NCBI GenBank assembly: GCA_023954355.1
Contig: JAMLID010000011.1
Location: 1-64,000, forward strand
Length of the DNA: 64,000 bases
Direction: 5' to 3'
Source: Oligoflexia bacterium
GTDB lineage: Bacteria; Bdellovibrionota; UBA1018; CAIPTA01
Positions 28,606-37,766 of the stretch are shown in pieces. The position numbers and the translations under genes were made by a program. The notes beneath the pieces were generated by a model. That model saw only the letters and a program-made list of their open reading frames with translations, did no database searches and had not been told where the DNA came from. Positions within the stretch are counted from its first letter, which is position 1, and the number at the start of each line of letters is the position of its first letter.

Positions 28606-29334
28606 ATGAAACTTTCTATCGTTATTCCTTGTTACAATGAAAAACCAACTGTCCAAAAACTTTTAACTCTTGTTACAAACGCCCCTTACCCTGATGGCAT
28701 TTCGCATACAGAAATTTTAGTCATAGACGATTGCTCTAGAGACGGTACTCGTGAATTAGTACAAAAGATATGTAACTCACCAGAATCAGAGATTGCTCTC
28801 AAGAAAAACCAAACAATTAGATTGATCCTACAAGAACAAAATGGAGGCAAAGGATCTGCCATCAGAAAAGGTTTTCATGAAGCAAGTGGCGACATCATTC
28901 TAATCCAAGATGCTGATTTAGAATATGATCCAGAAGATTATCCGGCTCTACTCAACCCAATATTAAAGGGTTACGCCGATGCTGTGTTCGGGTCTAGATT
29001 TATAGGGCTAGAAAGAAGGGTGCTGTATTATCACCACTCATTAATAAATAAGTTTCTGACATTTGTTTCTAATGTATTTACAAATCTGAACCTCACCGAC
29101 ATGGAAACTTGTTACAAAGTTTTCCGCACCCCACTTTTAAAAAATATGCGCCTTGAGAGTAATCGCTTTGGAATAGAACCAGAATTAACCGCCAAAGTAG
29201 CGAAATTAAAAGTACGCGTATTTGAAGTTGGCATCCGCTATCACGGAAGAACATACGAAGAAGGTAAAAAAATTACCTGGAAAGATGGTATCGCCGCTCT
29301 TTGGCATATTATTCGATTTAACCTTTTCCCTTAG
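28606..29334 (+). CDS. GT2 glycosyltransferase, dolichyl-phosphate-mannose-synthase-like
   Basis: The protein is 242 aa, the usual length of a single-domain DPM1-like enzyme. It starts MKLSIVIPCYNEKPTVQKLL and has VIDDCSRDGTRELV, NGGKGSAIRKGF and ILIQDADLEYDPEDY, the GT-A nucleotide and metal-binding motifs, followed by FGSRFIG. No membrane anchor is present. These proteins make polyprenyl-phosphate-linked monosaccharides that feed GT-C enzymes such as those in this island. It overlaps the stop of convergent wecB by 4 bases. Confidence 0.9.
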   Translation: MKLSIVIPCYNEKPTVQKLLTLVTNAPYPDGISHTEILVIDDCSRDGTRELVQKICNSPESEIALKKNQTIRLILQEQNGGKGSAIRKGFHEASGDIILIQDADLEYDPEDYPALLNPILKGYADAVFGSRFIGLERRVLYYHHSLINKFLTFVSNVFTNLNLTDMETCYKVFRTPLLKNMRLESNRFGIEPELTAKVAKLKVRVFEVGIRYHGRTYEEGKKITWKDGIAALWHIIRFNLFP

Positions 29335-30392
29335 AATAAAACCTCTTTCAAATGTAAAACAATTCGCTCAGCAGTTTTTCCGTCCCAAAGAGGTGGGATC
29401 TCGCCTTTCTTCTTATCTTTGATCTTATCAAGTAAATTGTCTGCATTGACTAACTGATTAGTGCCTTTTATTATAGTTATTGGTCTTTCAGTATTATCTC
29501 TTAAAGTAAAGCAGGGAATTCCTAGATATGTGGTCTCTTCTTGGATACCGCCTGAGTCTGTGACCACAAAGGAGCAGTTTTTCACCAAAGACATAAATCG
29601 CAAATAACTTTGTGGATCAATAACTTTAATATTCTTTCCAATTAAGCTTATGCTATCTAAAACCTTTCTAGTACGGGGATGAAGTGGAAATAAAATAGTA
29701 CCTTCTATTTTTTCTACTTTGCGAATAATTTTTTCCAAGGTCTCAACGGAATCAACATTCGATGGTCTATGTAAAGTTAAAACAACAAAGTTACCTTTTT
29801 TTAAAACAAGTTCATTAAGTACATTTTGCTGGTTAATTTTTGATTCTAACATGCAAAAAGAATCAATCATTATGTTTCCAACCAATTTAATTTTTTCTTT
29901 AGCAACTCCTTCATTTTCTAAATTTTCATTACCATCAATAGAAGGAGTCCACAGTATATCGGAAATACTATCCGTAAGAATACGATTGATTTCTTCTGGC
30001 ATTTCGCGATCAAAAGAGCGAAGTCCTGCCTCTAGGTGGGCAACTTTTCTATGATTTTTTTTTGCTGTAATAGCTGCTGCCATTGTTGAATTTACGTCAC
30101 CCACTACGACAACTAAGTCTGGTTTATCTCTTTCACAGATTTTTTCATAGGAGATCATAACCTTCCCGGTTTGCTCGGCATGAGAGCCACTGCCTATTTC
30201 TAAAAACTCATCCGGGGAACCCAACCCTAAATCATTAAAAAAAGACTGAGACATCTGATAATCGTAGTGCTGCCCAGTATGTATTATTTTTGGTTCAAAT
30301 ATATTTTCTTTTTTTAGTGCGTGATACAAAGGAGCAATTTTCATAAAATTTGGCCTGGCAGCGCAGATCAAGTGTATGCTTTTCTTTTTCAT
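29331..30392 (-). CDS. wecB: UDP-N-acetylglucosamine 2-epimerase (non-hydrolysing)
   Basis: The protein is 353 aa, close to the usual 360-380. It opens with HLICAARPNFMKIAPLYHAL, then IIHTGQHYDYQMS, VVGDVNSTMAAAI, HLEAGLRSFDREMPEE and the late VTDSGGIQEETTYLGIPC, all hallmarks of WecB/MnaA. It interconverts UDP-GlcNAc and UDP-ManNAc, so the island can use ManNAc-type sugars. It overlaps the upstream phosphotransferase gene by 4 bases and together with the WecG/TagA-type gene forms a plausible initiation module. A dehydrogenase for ManNAcA is not visible. Confidence 0.95.
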   Translation of the reverse strand: MKKKSIHLICAARPNFMKIAPLYHALKKENIFEPKIIHTGQHYDYQMSQSFFNDLGLGSPDEFLEIGSGSHAEQTGKVMISYEKICERDKPDLVVVVGDVNSTMAAAITAKKNHRKVAHLEAGLRSFDREMPEEINRILTDSISDILWTPSIDGNENLENEGVAKEKIKLVGNIMIDSFCMLESKINQQNVLNELVLKKGNFVVLTLHRPSNVDSVETLEKIIRKVEKIEGTILFPLHPRTRKVLDSISLIGKNIKVIDPQSYLRFMSLVKNCSFVVTDSGGIQEETTYLGIPCFTLRDNTERPITIIKGTNQLVNADNLLDKIKDKKKGEIPPLWDGKTAERIVLHLKEVLF

Positions 30393-31777
30393 ACGGCCCC
30401 TATACCACGGATTGCAGTCAAAATCGTTTTTATCATAATAATTACATCTAAAAGCACTGATCTATGCTCTAAATAAAATAGATCGTACTCAATATTCGCA
30501 TGGATGGGCTCACCTCTTACAGCGCTTATCTGCCATACTCCCGTAATTCCTGGTTTTACTCTCAATCTTTCTTTTTGCTCTTCATTGTACTGAGCAACTA
30601 TAAAAGGCATTTCTGGCCTAGGTCCAACGATGCTCATCTCACCCCTTAAGACGCTTATAAATTGAGGTAACTCATCTAAACTACTTCTACGCAGCCAACG
30701 CCCAAATTTTGTCAATCTTGGATCCGCTGCTGTTTTTGGAGTAACTTCATAAGGATTGGCGTTAGCCTTCATCGTACGAAACTTATAAAAATCAAACTCT
30801 TTTCCATTTAAGCCCACTCTTTTTTGCTTAAAAATTATAGGGCCATCACTATCTAATTTTACCAAGCAGGCAATAAGAAAATAAATGGGCGATAATATCG
30901 TTAAGGCAAAAAGGCTGATTGATATATCCACTACACGCTTCAAAAAAGGGTAAAAGAAGCTAGGTTTATGCGATTTCTCTTTTACTACTGGAATTCCACC
31001 AATATCTTCTATTTCAAGCGCGTGCATATGATGACCATAGGTAGGGGGAACCACAGAAACACTAATACCTAATTTTCTACAAACTTGTACGATTTCAAAA
31101 TTTCTCTGATAGGTTGCATTTGGTAAAGCTACAAAAACCTCTTTTACGTCTTTGTTTTTTTGAATTTGCTCTATCTGACTCAATCCACCTAAGACAATAT
31201 TTCCATTTTTTCTACGAATTTCTCCCATGCGAATAGTTTGTCCCCATAGTTTTTCGTCATCATCTAAAAAACCACAAACCGTTAGCCCTAAAGCAGGTGA
31301 ATGATAAATTCTTTTATATAGATGCCTTCCTACGACTCCCGCGCCATAAATCAAAGCATGACGGCGATTCCCTGGACTAAATCCACTAAGCACTTGCCAT
31401 TGATAAAGAATACTTCTTTCAAAAAATAATAAGATAAATAAAATCCCTAAAGAAATAGAAACCATGATTCGAGATAAATCGAAAAATCTAAAATAAAATG
31501 TCACTGATAAAAGAACGAGCGATCCTAAAAACCAACCTATTAATAACCTTCTTGATTCGACAATGTTCAAAAGACTTACAGTTCTTTCATATAAACGAAC
31601 TGACTGAAAAACAGAGATAAATAAAATCCCTGCAAAAATCCCTATCCCTAAAAATTCTAAATAACGATAAGGTACTGAGTGAGCATCTCTTGAAAGATAA
31701 ATCCAATACCCTAGTGAAAAACTAATCACTACAGTTAAAAAATCTGCCAATCTTTGAAAACTTCCAAATATACCCAT
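30389..31777 (-). CDS. Polyprenyl glycosylphosphotransferase (initiating sugar transferase)
   Basis: The protein is 462 aa. It has four or five N-terminal hydrophobic helices, a Rossmann-like central domain (HALIYGAGVVGRHL near residue 140), a further helix near 265-290 and the catalytic C-terminus with KRVVDISISLFAL, DFYKFRTMKANA, LRRSSLDELPQF and VGPRPEMPF. This is the EpsE/WcaJ/WbaP family that moves a sugar-1-phosphate onto undecaprenyl phosphate and so starts a glycan repeat. It lies 2 bases downstream of the WecG/TagA-type gene and overlaps wecB. A second enzyme of this superfamily is encoded at 42262-43683. Confidence 0.93.
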   Translation of the reverse strand: MGIFGSFQRLADFLTVVISFSLGYWIYLSRDAHSVPYRYLEFLGIGIFAGILFISVFQSVRLYERTVSLLNIVESRRLLIGWFLGSLVLLSVTFYFRFFDLSRIMVSISLGILFILLFFERSILYQWQVLSGFSPGNRRHALIYGAGVVGRHLYKRIYHSPALGLTVCGFLDDDEKLWGQTIRMGEIRRKNGNIVLGGLSQIEQIQKNKDVKEVFVALPNATYQRNFEIVQVCRKLGISVSVVPPTYGHHMHALEIEDIGGIPVVKEKSHKPSFFYPFLKRVVDISISLFALTILSPIYFLIACLVKLDSDGPIIFKQKRVGLNGKEFDFYKFRTMKANANPYEVTPKTAADPRLTKFGRWLRRSSLDELPQFISVLRGEMSIVGPRPEMPFIVAQYNEEQKERLRVKPGITGVWQISAVRGEPIHANIEYDLFYLEHRSVLLDVIIMIKTILTAIRGIGAV

Positions 31778-31779
31778 GC

Positions 31780-32574
31780 TTAAGAATGCCTAGAATCGCA
31801 TAGATACGAGCGCCTGAAAAGCACCCGATTGAGATACTGCAATACCCAGAGAAATAAGAAGAGTGGGTTGTTTAAAAGATATCGTCTCCACAAACGCCTA
31901 GGTTCTTTGTACAAACGATAAAGCCATTCTAGAGCCATGGACTGCATCCACAGAGGTGCTTCGGGTATTCGATTTGAGAGTAGATCAAAAGCAGCGCCTA
32001 TTCCTAACATCGTCACTGTTATATTATCGCGCTGCATCCACATCCAAACTTCTTGCTTTGGCGCACCAATACCAACCCACAAAAAATCTGCTTTGGCATT
32101 ATTAATTCTGTCTGCAATTTCTAAAAGCTCTTCTTCTGAGATCGATTCAACCGCACGAAACGGAGGACTCTCAGAACCCACAATTTTAGCCCCGGGGTAA
32201 TCTCTTTCAATGCAATGTAAAAGATCTTGCAAGCTATTTGGCGTGCCTCCATAGAGATAGTGCTTGGCTCCTACTAACCTACCTCTATCGAGAAGCTCTT
32301 TCATGAGAGATGGGCCCCTCACTCGATTTTGTTCTTTAAATCCCATAGAACGAATAGCCCATACTAACGGAACTCCATCAGGAACAGTAAGAAAAGAATC
32401 GTTTTGAACTTTTTTGTATTTTGGATCAAAAAAAGCCGTCATTGTTGTATGCACATTACTCACACAAATATAACCCAAAGCTTTTTTTCCGACTGAAGAT
32501 AAAAGACTATCTATCACTTCTGATTGCTTAGCGAGAGAAAAATTTACCCCAATAATTTTGATTCTTTTAAACAA
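31780..32574 (-). CDS. WecG/TagA/CpsF family glycosyltransferase
   Basis: The protein is 264 aa, the family length. Recognised blocks are YICVSNVHTTMTAF (N-terminal H-x-x-T), FLTVPDGVPLVWAIR with the catalytic aspartate region, YLYGGTPNSLQDLL, and FLWVGIGAPKQEVWMW followed by GIGAAFDLLSNRIPEAP. Members add the second sugar, often ManNAc or ManNAcA, to an undecaprenyl-linked first sugar. The adjacent phosphotransferase and wecB make that role likely here. The C-terminal amphipathic tail is typical for membrane association. Confidence 0.92.
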   Translation of the reverse strand: MFKRIKIIGVNFSLAKQSEVIDSLLSSVGKKALGYICVSNVHTTMTAFFDPKYKKVQNDSFLTVPDGVPLVWAIRSMGFKEQNRVRGPSLMKELLDRGRLVGAKHYLYGGTPNSLQDLLHCIERDYPGAKIVGSESPPFRAVESISEEELLEIADRINNAKADFLWVGIGAPKQEVWMWMQRDNITVTMLGIGAAFDLLSNRIPEAPLWMQSMALEWLYRLYKEPRRLWRRYLLNNPLFLFLWVLQYLNRVLFRRSYLCDSRHS

Positions 32575-32584
32575 AATCTAGCTC

Positions 32585-33337
32585 TTAAAAATTCTTTTCT
32601 CGAGTATCAAAATTAATATTTTGACTAGCTACTCGAAAATAAAAGTTTCTGCGATCATCATGTGAACGCTCCCACACATAAACAGAAGAAAAGTATTTTT
32701 TTAAAAAGCTTTCTAACTCAACTTTAGTGGAAAATTCGAATTCATGATCATGATGCTGGAGAAAATCTTGTTTCGCTATGGTTGATCCCATTAAAAAACC
32801 GTTTGGTTTTAAAACTCTCTGTATAGAACTTAAGATTTCACGAATTTCTTTCTCCGTGAAGTGCTCTATAGCAGCATCCCATGTTACAGCATCAAAACTA
32901 GCACTAGGAAATTGTAAATTCCTAATATCAGCAACTTGATACTCAAGATTTTTAATCTCTCCATACTTGCTACGCGCTGTTTGAATTGCCTTTGGATCAA
33001 AATCAACACCAATGGCTCTAGTAACTTTAGGAGCAATAAAAAGCGCTGTCACAGACCCGTCTCCACAGCATAAATCAAGTACACACATCTCTTTTTTTAA
33101 AAGCTCTTGAAGATACACACCTCTTTCAAAAAAGTGAGGTTTTCTCCATTTTGTAAAAAAGGCCAAGTCAAATTCGTGATCAAACCATTCCGGATTAGGG
33201 TAACTACCCCAATCCAACACAAACTGATACTTCAGACCCAAAAAATATAAAAACCGGCCTATTACCTTAAGTAAAAAAAATATTGGCCAAGGAAGAAGTA
33301 AAATAATTTTTTTCTTAGAAATTTGATGGCTATTCAT
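32585..33337 (-). CDS. Class I SAM-dependent methyltransferase
   Basis: The protein is 250 aa. Motif I is VLDLCCGDGSVTALFI near residue 86, motif II AVTWDAAIEHF near residue 152 and motif III RVLKPNGFLMGSTI. An N-terminal hydrophobic stretch (about 10-35) may tether it to the membrane. It is at the promoter-proximal end of the minus-strand run to wecB, 10 bases before the WecG/TagA-type gene. Modification of the growing glycan is inferred from position. Confidence 0.83.
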   Translation of the reverse strand: MNSHQISKKKIILLLPWPIFFLLKVIGRFLYFLGLKYQFVLDWGSYPNPEWFDHEFDLAFFTKWRKPHFFERGVYLQELLKKEMCVLDLCCGDGSVTALFIAPKVTRAIGVDFDPKAIQTARSKYGEIKNLEYQVADIRNLQFPSASFDAVTWDAAIEHFTEKEIREILSSIQRVLKPNGFLMGSTIAKQDFLQHHDHEFEFSTKVELESFLKKYFSSVYVWERSHDDRRNFYFRVASQNINFDTREKNF

Positions 33338-33484
33338 ATTGACCTAGATGTACCCTCTTTTTTCATCCTTCACAATCGAGTTTCGACCTTCTTTAGAATG
33401 AAATTGCACGCTTTGATGCATGAGCCCATATTGATTTTTTGATATAAATTTACACTTACTTTAGTAACGAAAATTTTTTAATAA

Positions 33485-34090
33485 CTAGGGCCTTATCATT
33501 CTAATCAAAGCATTAATGATATGCATTTGCCGCTCACAATCATATAGCGCGTTATGACGGAATCCCTCAAGCTTGGGAGACATTTTTTGAGCTTCTTTTA
33601 GTATTGTATTGATTTCGTTATGCCCCTTAACGTTTGCAATTAGTTGAAGCGCTCCACTAATTTCGTATATACGATAATGACAATCACCTACAAGTTTATC
33701 ATCTATATATTTGGCGGGAAGCAGATATTCATGGTGCGCCAAAAAAGGGATATCAAAAATACCTGCGTTCCAACCTGCGAAAAAAATATTTGGCGGTAAA
33801 ACTCCACAGCTCTCACAAAAATCTAAAATTTTTTTCCTTACTTCTTCTTTTGTTATTTTTGGGGCTTCGTTACATTTTTTATAAATATCAACCATATGTA
33901 AAAGAGCAAATTTCGTCGTTGGTTGACGATCTGTATGAAGAAACAAATCAAAAACTTTTCCTTTTTCCCAATACCCATGAATAAAGTTCATTTCTATGAT
34001 CGCGATCTGCAAAACTTCTTCTGTCTGAGGGTCAACTCCAGAGGTTTCAATATCGATCATAAACATTTTATTTGGTACGGGCGCTGCCAT
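33485..34090 (-). CDS. DEDDh-type 3'-5' exonuclease
   Basis: The protein is 201 aa. MFMIDIETSGVDPQTEEVLQ gives the first D-x-E motif, FFAGWNAGIFDIPFL the second acidic block, and RHNALYDCERQM the final H-x4-D. This is the RNase T/oligoribonuclease/DnaQ superfamily. The ExoI motif spacing and length are closest to oligoribonuclease-like proteins, but the usual Orn start sequence differs, so the substrate (short RNA, tRNA or DNA ends) is open. It is not obviously linked to the glycan island, from which a 147-bp spacer separates it. Confidence 0.85.
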   Translation of the reverse strand: MAAPVPNKMFMIDIETSGVDPQTEEVLQIAIIEMNFIHGYWEKGKVFDLFLHTDRQPTTKFALLHMVDIYKKCNEAPKITKEEVRKKILDFCESCGVLPPNIFFAGWNAGIFDIPFLAHHEYLLPAKYIDDKLVGDCHYRIYEISGALQLIANVKGHNEINTILKEAQKMSPKLEGFRHNALYDCERQMHIINALIRMIRP

Positions 34091-34132
34091 AGATTATTGA
34101 TAGCTAAAAATGATCCATTTGCCAAAGCAATT

Positions 34133-34879
34133 TTATTTTAATTTATGAAAAATGGGATGCACATAAAAACCTGCTTTTGCAGACATATATAAAAACCCAT
34201 ACCAAATACAAAGTAATCCGTATTTCGATGAACGTGAAAAATTTATAGATGAGGCCTCTTCAAAATACTTAGTAGGACAAGTTACTTCTGCGACTCTAAA
34301 TTTTTGAAATCGTATCTGCAAAAGCATTTGGTTATCAAAAATAAAATCATCGTCATTATTTTCCAAGTGAAGCGAGGTAAGCACTTTTTTTGTAAAAGCG
34401 CGATAGCCAGTGTGGTATTCAGATAACTTCATGCCCGTTTGCAGATTCTGAATAAAGGTCAAGATACGGTTTGCTATATATTTATAAATAGGCATCCCGC
34501 CTGCTAAAGCTCCGCCGCTTAAAATTCTTGAACCAAGAACAACATCATAAAGTTCAGAAGCTAATACATGGGACATTGCCGGTATAAGCTTTGGCGTATA
34601 CTGATAGTCAGGGTGTAGCATAATAACTATATCAGCCCCTAACTCTAATGCTTTTTTGTAGCAAGACTTTTGGTTTCCGCCATAGCCCCTATTTTTTTTG
34701 TGTTCAACTATGTGAAGCCCAAGTTCTTTCGCCACTTTTACAGTGGCATCTCTTGAGCAATCATCTACAACAACTATTTCATCAACTATTGCAGTGTCGA
34801 TTTCTCTATAGGTCTGTTCTAATGTTTTTTCTGCATTATATGCAGGCATTACAACGACAACTTTTTTGTTTTTTATCAT
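34133..34879 (-). CDS. GT2 family glycosyltransferase
   Basis: The protein is 248 aa. VVVVMPAYNAEKTL, IVVVDDCSRDATVK and VIMLHPDYQYTP are GT-A motifs, with HPD in place of the usual D-x-D like sequence found in a polyprenyl-phosphate sugar transferase subgroup. HTGYRAFTKKVL is the conserved acceptor-loop motif. The C-terminus is hydrophobic and aromatic and may be membrane-associated. It precedes the exonuclease gene by 42 bases on the same strand. Confidence 0.85.
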   Translation of the reverse strand: MIKNKKVVVVMPAYNAEKTLEQTYREIDTAIVDEIVVVDDCSRDATVKVAKELGLHIVEHKKNRGYGGNQKSCYKKALELGADIVIMLHPDYQYTPKLIPAMSHVLASELYDVVLGSRILSGGALAGGMPIYKYIANRILTFIQNLQTGMKLSEYHTGYRAFTKKVLTSLHLENNDDDFIFDNQMLLQIRFQKFRVAEVTCPTKYFEEASSINFSRSSKYGLLCIWYGFLYMSAKAGFYVHPIFHKLK

Positions 34880-34923
34880 AGCTAGAGAATCTAATCCTAT
34901 ATAGATTCAGTACGCAACGAATT

Positions 34924-36303
34924 TCATAACCAGGGCGGCTCTTTACCCACTACGGCAATGAAGTTTTCAGCAGCATCCCTTGGTATAGGCTGCCCAGTAG
35001 CCAGAAAAAGTCGATTATACCCTCTTAGAGATAACTTTTTATATGTATCGACAATATCTAGCTTATGGCCAGAAAAGTTTAAATCTAAAAAAACTTCAGC
35101 TCTTCTATCTACTGCGCTAGAATTCAAAAAATTATCCAAACTTTGAAAGCTTGAAAAATGATAATTCGCCGTTCTGCCTGACTTTTCCCAAAGAGTGATT
35201 AAATCTTTATCATCATCAATAAGAACAACCCCGTAGTAACCGAATCTAGGAAACTCAATTTCAGCACACGAACCTCTACTTTCAAGTGGATAAATTTTAA
35301 ACGAACCCCTTATTTTTCGTAGAAAATTACCCGTGGATAATAAACCAAGTCCCCTGCCCTTTTCTTTACCATAGGTGAATGATTTTTCTCCCGCTATACG
35401 CGCATTTTTTTTAGATATTCCTTCTCCACTATCTATAATTTTAATGAAAGCTCTATCATCAGATACTTTGCAGAAAATATTAATAGCGACAGGCACCTCT
35501 CTGTGAGATTCGATAGCGTTATTTAAAACATTAGAAATTACTCTTCTCCATCCAATTGGATCTACCATGGGCTCATGAGCCATTTCTTTACTGATATCTA
35601 ATTTGATTGCTGTTGGTATAATCTTATAAAAAGAGGCTGCCTCATCGATAACCTCCATTAAAAGCACTTCTAAATCAACAAATTGATGGTGTTTTTTATT
35701 TTCTGGCTGAATATCTTCTAAAATTTTTTCCAATCGATCTAAAATTCGCCTTCCTTTACTACTCAAACTATCAAGTTTTAAAACAGCTAGTGGAGATCGA
35801 ATATCGTGAGCGACCTGTTTCGCAAAAGCCGCATATTTAACTTCAGCACTCAAGGCATTAAGTATTTTATTTTTTTCACTAATGAAAAATAATAAAAAAA
35901 TCAAAACCTGAAATACACAGAAGATTAAAAAGCCAAAAGAAAGAGATTTTGGCAAATGAACATAAATCTCTATTAAAAATCTATTGTTTTTTTCTTCTAT
36001 ATCAACTTTTTTGACTAAAAACCCTTGCTTACAACTAGCCTTCTTTTCTTCATAAAAAACTAACCCTCCTCTATAGCCAAATACACATTTGACCAACGGT
36101 GATTTCGAGAAAGAAGCTAATTTTTTTGTCAGCAAATATGTTTCACCTCGTGTCAGCTCTGTGTGATTTTGTCTTATAAAATCTTCTCTTAAGGTGTTTG
36201 CAGTTTCTATTTGGTAAAAATATAAAAAGAAAAATACAATTGCCATAGATACCAAAAGCATAAATGGTCGCGTTAACAATCGTATTTTATGAGACCAAAA
36301 CAT
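34924..36303 (-). CDS. Hybrid sensor histidine kinase with a shortened receiver domain
   Basis: The protein is 459 aa. Helices at about 12-31 and 121-142 enclose a small periplasmic domain of about 90 residues. The kinase core has His166 in AKQVAHDIRSP, an N-box NVLNNAIE near 258-265, G1 DSGEGI at 291-296 and G2 GRGLGLL near 317. Residues 357-459 form a receiver-like domain with DDD (363-365), Asp407 in VFLDLNF, Thr436 and Lys454, but the chain stops five residues after the lysine, so the last helix is missing. It is divergent from the YcaO gene, with start codons only 15 bases apart. No cognate regulator is adjacent. Confidence 0.88.
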   Translation of the reverse strand: MFWSHKIRLLTRPFMLLVSMAIVFFFLYFYQIETANTLREDFIRQNHTELTRGETYLLTKKLASFSKSPLVKCVFGYRGGLVFYEEKKASCKQGFLVKKVDIEEKNNRFLIEIYVHLPKSLSFGFLIFCVFQVLIFLLFFISEKNKILNALSAEVKYAAFAKQVAHDIRSPLAVLKLDSLSSKGRRILDRLEKILEDIQPENKKHHQFVDLEVLLMEVIDEAASFYKIIPTAIKLDISKEMAHEPMVDPIGWRRVISNVLNNAIESHREVPVAINIFCKVSDDRAFIKIIDSGEGISKKNARIAGEKSFTYGKEKGRGLGLLSTGNFLRKIRGSFKIYPLESRGSCAEIEFPRFGYYGVVLIDDDKDLITLWEKSGRTANYHFSSFQSLDNFLNSSAVDRRAEVFLDLNFSGHKLDIVDTYKKLSLRGYNRLFLATGQPIPRDAAENFIAVVGKEPPWL

Positions 36304-36317
36304 ATGAAAAGAATATT

Positions 36318-37178
36318 ATGAATTTAGCTTTTTTAAAATACGCCAATATCCATAGTAGCTCTGGTGGACCAATTAAAGAAATCTTAGTTCGCCAGTTGCC
36401 AAGCGGAGAATTCGAAGCGCAATCACATTTGGATGTACACTTTAAAGGCGAATATTTTTACAAAATATACTCTAGCGCAGATGGCAGTGGCATTGATAAG
36501 AATAAAAGAACAGCAGTATATAAATCTATATCAGAAGCTCTTGAACGTTGGGCTTTTAGATCAAAACATAAGCAAATCTCAACGAACATTGAAGACCTAA
36601 GCTCTGATGGATATGCCTGTTACCCAGGATTTTTTTCTAAAAGTGCAAAAAAGCATGCTTTGGCCGAAGCAACTGAACGCTGGACTATCTGCGCATGGTG
36701 GGAAGAGAAAATCCAGCACGAGACCTGCTTCACGGAAGCTAATCTTTCAACGATTGTCATCAGTAGCCCATGCGCGCAAATGTATACCGTCATTTGTGCA
36801 GAAAAAATTCCTTATAACGGTGACTATTTTCAAATTTACGGATTTGCTGCAGATGCAGATCTGAAACAATCCAAACAACGTGCTCTCATAGAGCTGACTA
36901 GATCTAAGTTAAATTTTGAGCATTTTAAAAAAAATGAATCCAGCCTACATATAAATACAATTGAAAAAAAATTCCTCTATTTTGGCTCAATAGAAGGCCA
37001 ACAATCATTCAGCAAAAGAGTTCAAAAGAAAATACCTATTAAAAAAGTCAAAGAACCAATCCTTATTTATGACAAAGAAGTTGTAGGGCCGTGGACAAAG
37101 TATGGTTTTGTATGGCGCTGTCTATTTGATATGTCTGAATTTTCTGATAGAAACAAAGAAAATTATTTTTTCTTTTGA
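36318..37178 (+). CDS. Compact YcaO-like cyclodehydratase-family protein
   Basis: The start at 36318 (286 aa) avoids the overlap with the divergent kinase gene that a start at 36264 (304 aa) would create. YcaO ATP-binding blocks are present in order: S-E-A-L-E-R at 72-77, A-E-A-T-E-R-W followed by ICAWW at about 116-128, and I-E-L-T-R-S-K near 191-197 in place of the usual E-x-x-Q-x-R. The distance between the first two blocks is much shorter than usual and the protein is about 100 residues short of typical YcaO proteins. YcaO proteins use ATP to activate amide bonds (azoline, thioamide or amidine formation, or S12 modification support). The next gene, a nitroreductase, begins 6 bases later. 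The substrate is unknown. Confidence 0.75.
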   Translation: MNLAFLKYANIHSSSGGPIKEILVRQLPSGEFEAQSHLDVHFKGEYFYKIYSSADGSGIDKNKRTAVYKSISEALERWAFRSKHKQISTNIEDLSSDGYACYPGFFSKSAKKHALAEATERWTICAWWEEKIQHETCFTEANLSTIVISSPCAQMYTVICAEKIPYNGDYFQIYGFAADADLKQSKQRALIELTRSKLNFEHFKKNESSLHINTIEKKFLYFGSIEGQQSFSKRVQKKIPIKKVKEPILIYDKEVVGPWTKYGFVWRCLFDMSEFSDRNKENYFFF

Positions 37179-37184
37179 GGTCTA

Positions 37185-37766
37185 ATGAGCGAAAAGAATA
37201 TTTACGAATTAATCAAATCAAGAAGAAGCATTCGCTCATATAAAAAGGATTCTATAGATAAGGCCATTTTAGATCGCATCATAGATGCAGGGGTCTGGTC
37301 TGCTTCTGGAAAAAACATGCAAAATTGGCGTTTTTTCGTACTAACGGGAAAAAGCAAGGATGACTACCTCGCTTTTAGCCAAAAGTCTTGGTTATCCATC
37401 AAAGATATTTTACAAAAAAGATTAAAGCCCAGTCTTTATGAATTTACCGAAAGGTTTTTTTATACCTTAGGAAATGCTCCGGTTGTAATTCTTGCTTTTG
37501 CTGAAATTAATGACCAAGACAACCCACAAACCCAATTAGGTAATGTCTATTTAGCCATTAATAATATGGTACTCGCCGCACAATACGAAGATCTTGGCAC
37601 TTGCATCATGGGTTCACCCTTAGAGGTAGAAACAGAAATCCGTAAATTCTTAAAAATTACCCGAGATGACTGGAAACTTGTCTGTGGGTTAACCATAGGA
37701 TACCCAAACCACACGCCACCGACACCATCTCGTCAACTGGATAATAGAGTTACCTATTTAGATTAA
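37185..37766 (+). CDS. Nitroreductase-family flavoprotein
   Basis: The protein is 193 aa. IYELIKSRRSIRSYK is the FMN-phosphate binding start of the family, ASGKNMQNWRFFVLTG the next block, and NNMVLAAQYEDLGTCIMGSP the C-terminal block. A GAGGT ribosome binding site overlaps the stop of the YcaO gene, so the two are one transcript and probably coupled. Azoline dehydrogenases acting with YcaO proteins (McbC/SagB type) share this fold, although this sequence looks like a generic small nitroreductase. Both readings remain open. Confidence 0.9.
   Translation: MSEKNIYELIKSRRSIRSYKKDSIDKAILDRIIDAGVWSASGKNMQNWRFFVLTGKSKDDYLAFSQKSWLSIKDILQKRLKPSLYEFTERFFYTLGNAPVVILAFAEINDQDNPQTQLGNVYLAINNMVLAAQYEDLGTCIMGSPLEVETEIRKFLKITRDDWKLVCGLTIGYPNHTPPTPSRQLDNRVTYLD

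Noticed and set aside
1..33484. RfaH/ops (JUMPstart) element expected at a glycan operon
   Set aside because: No GGCGGTAG or its complement was found in the intergenic regions read.
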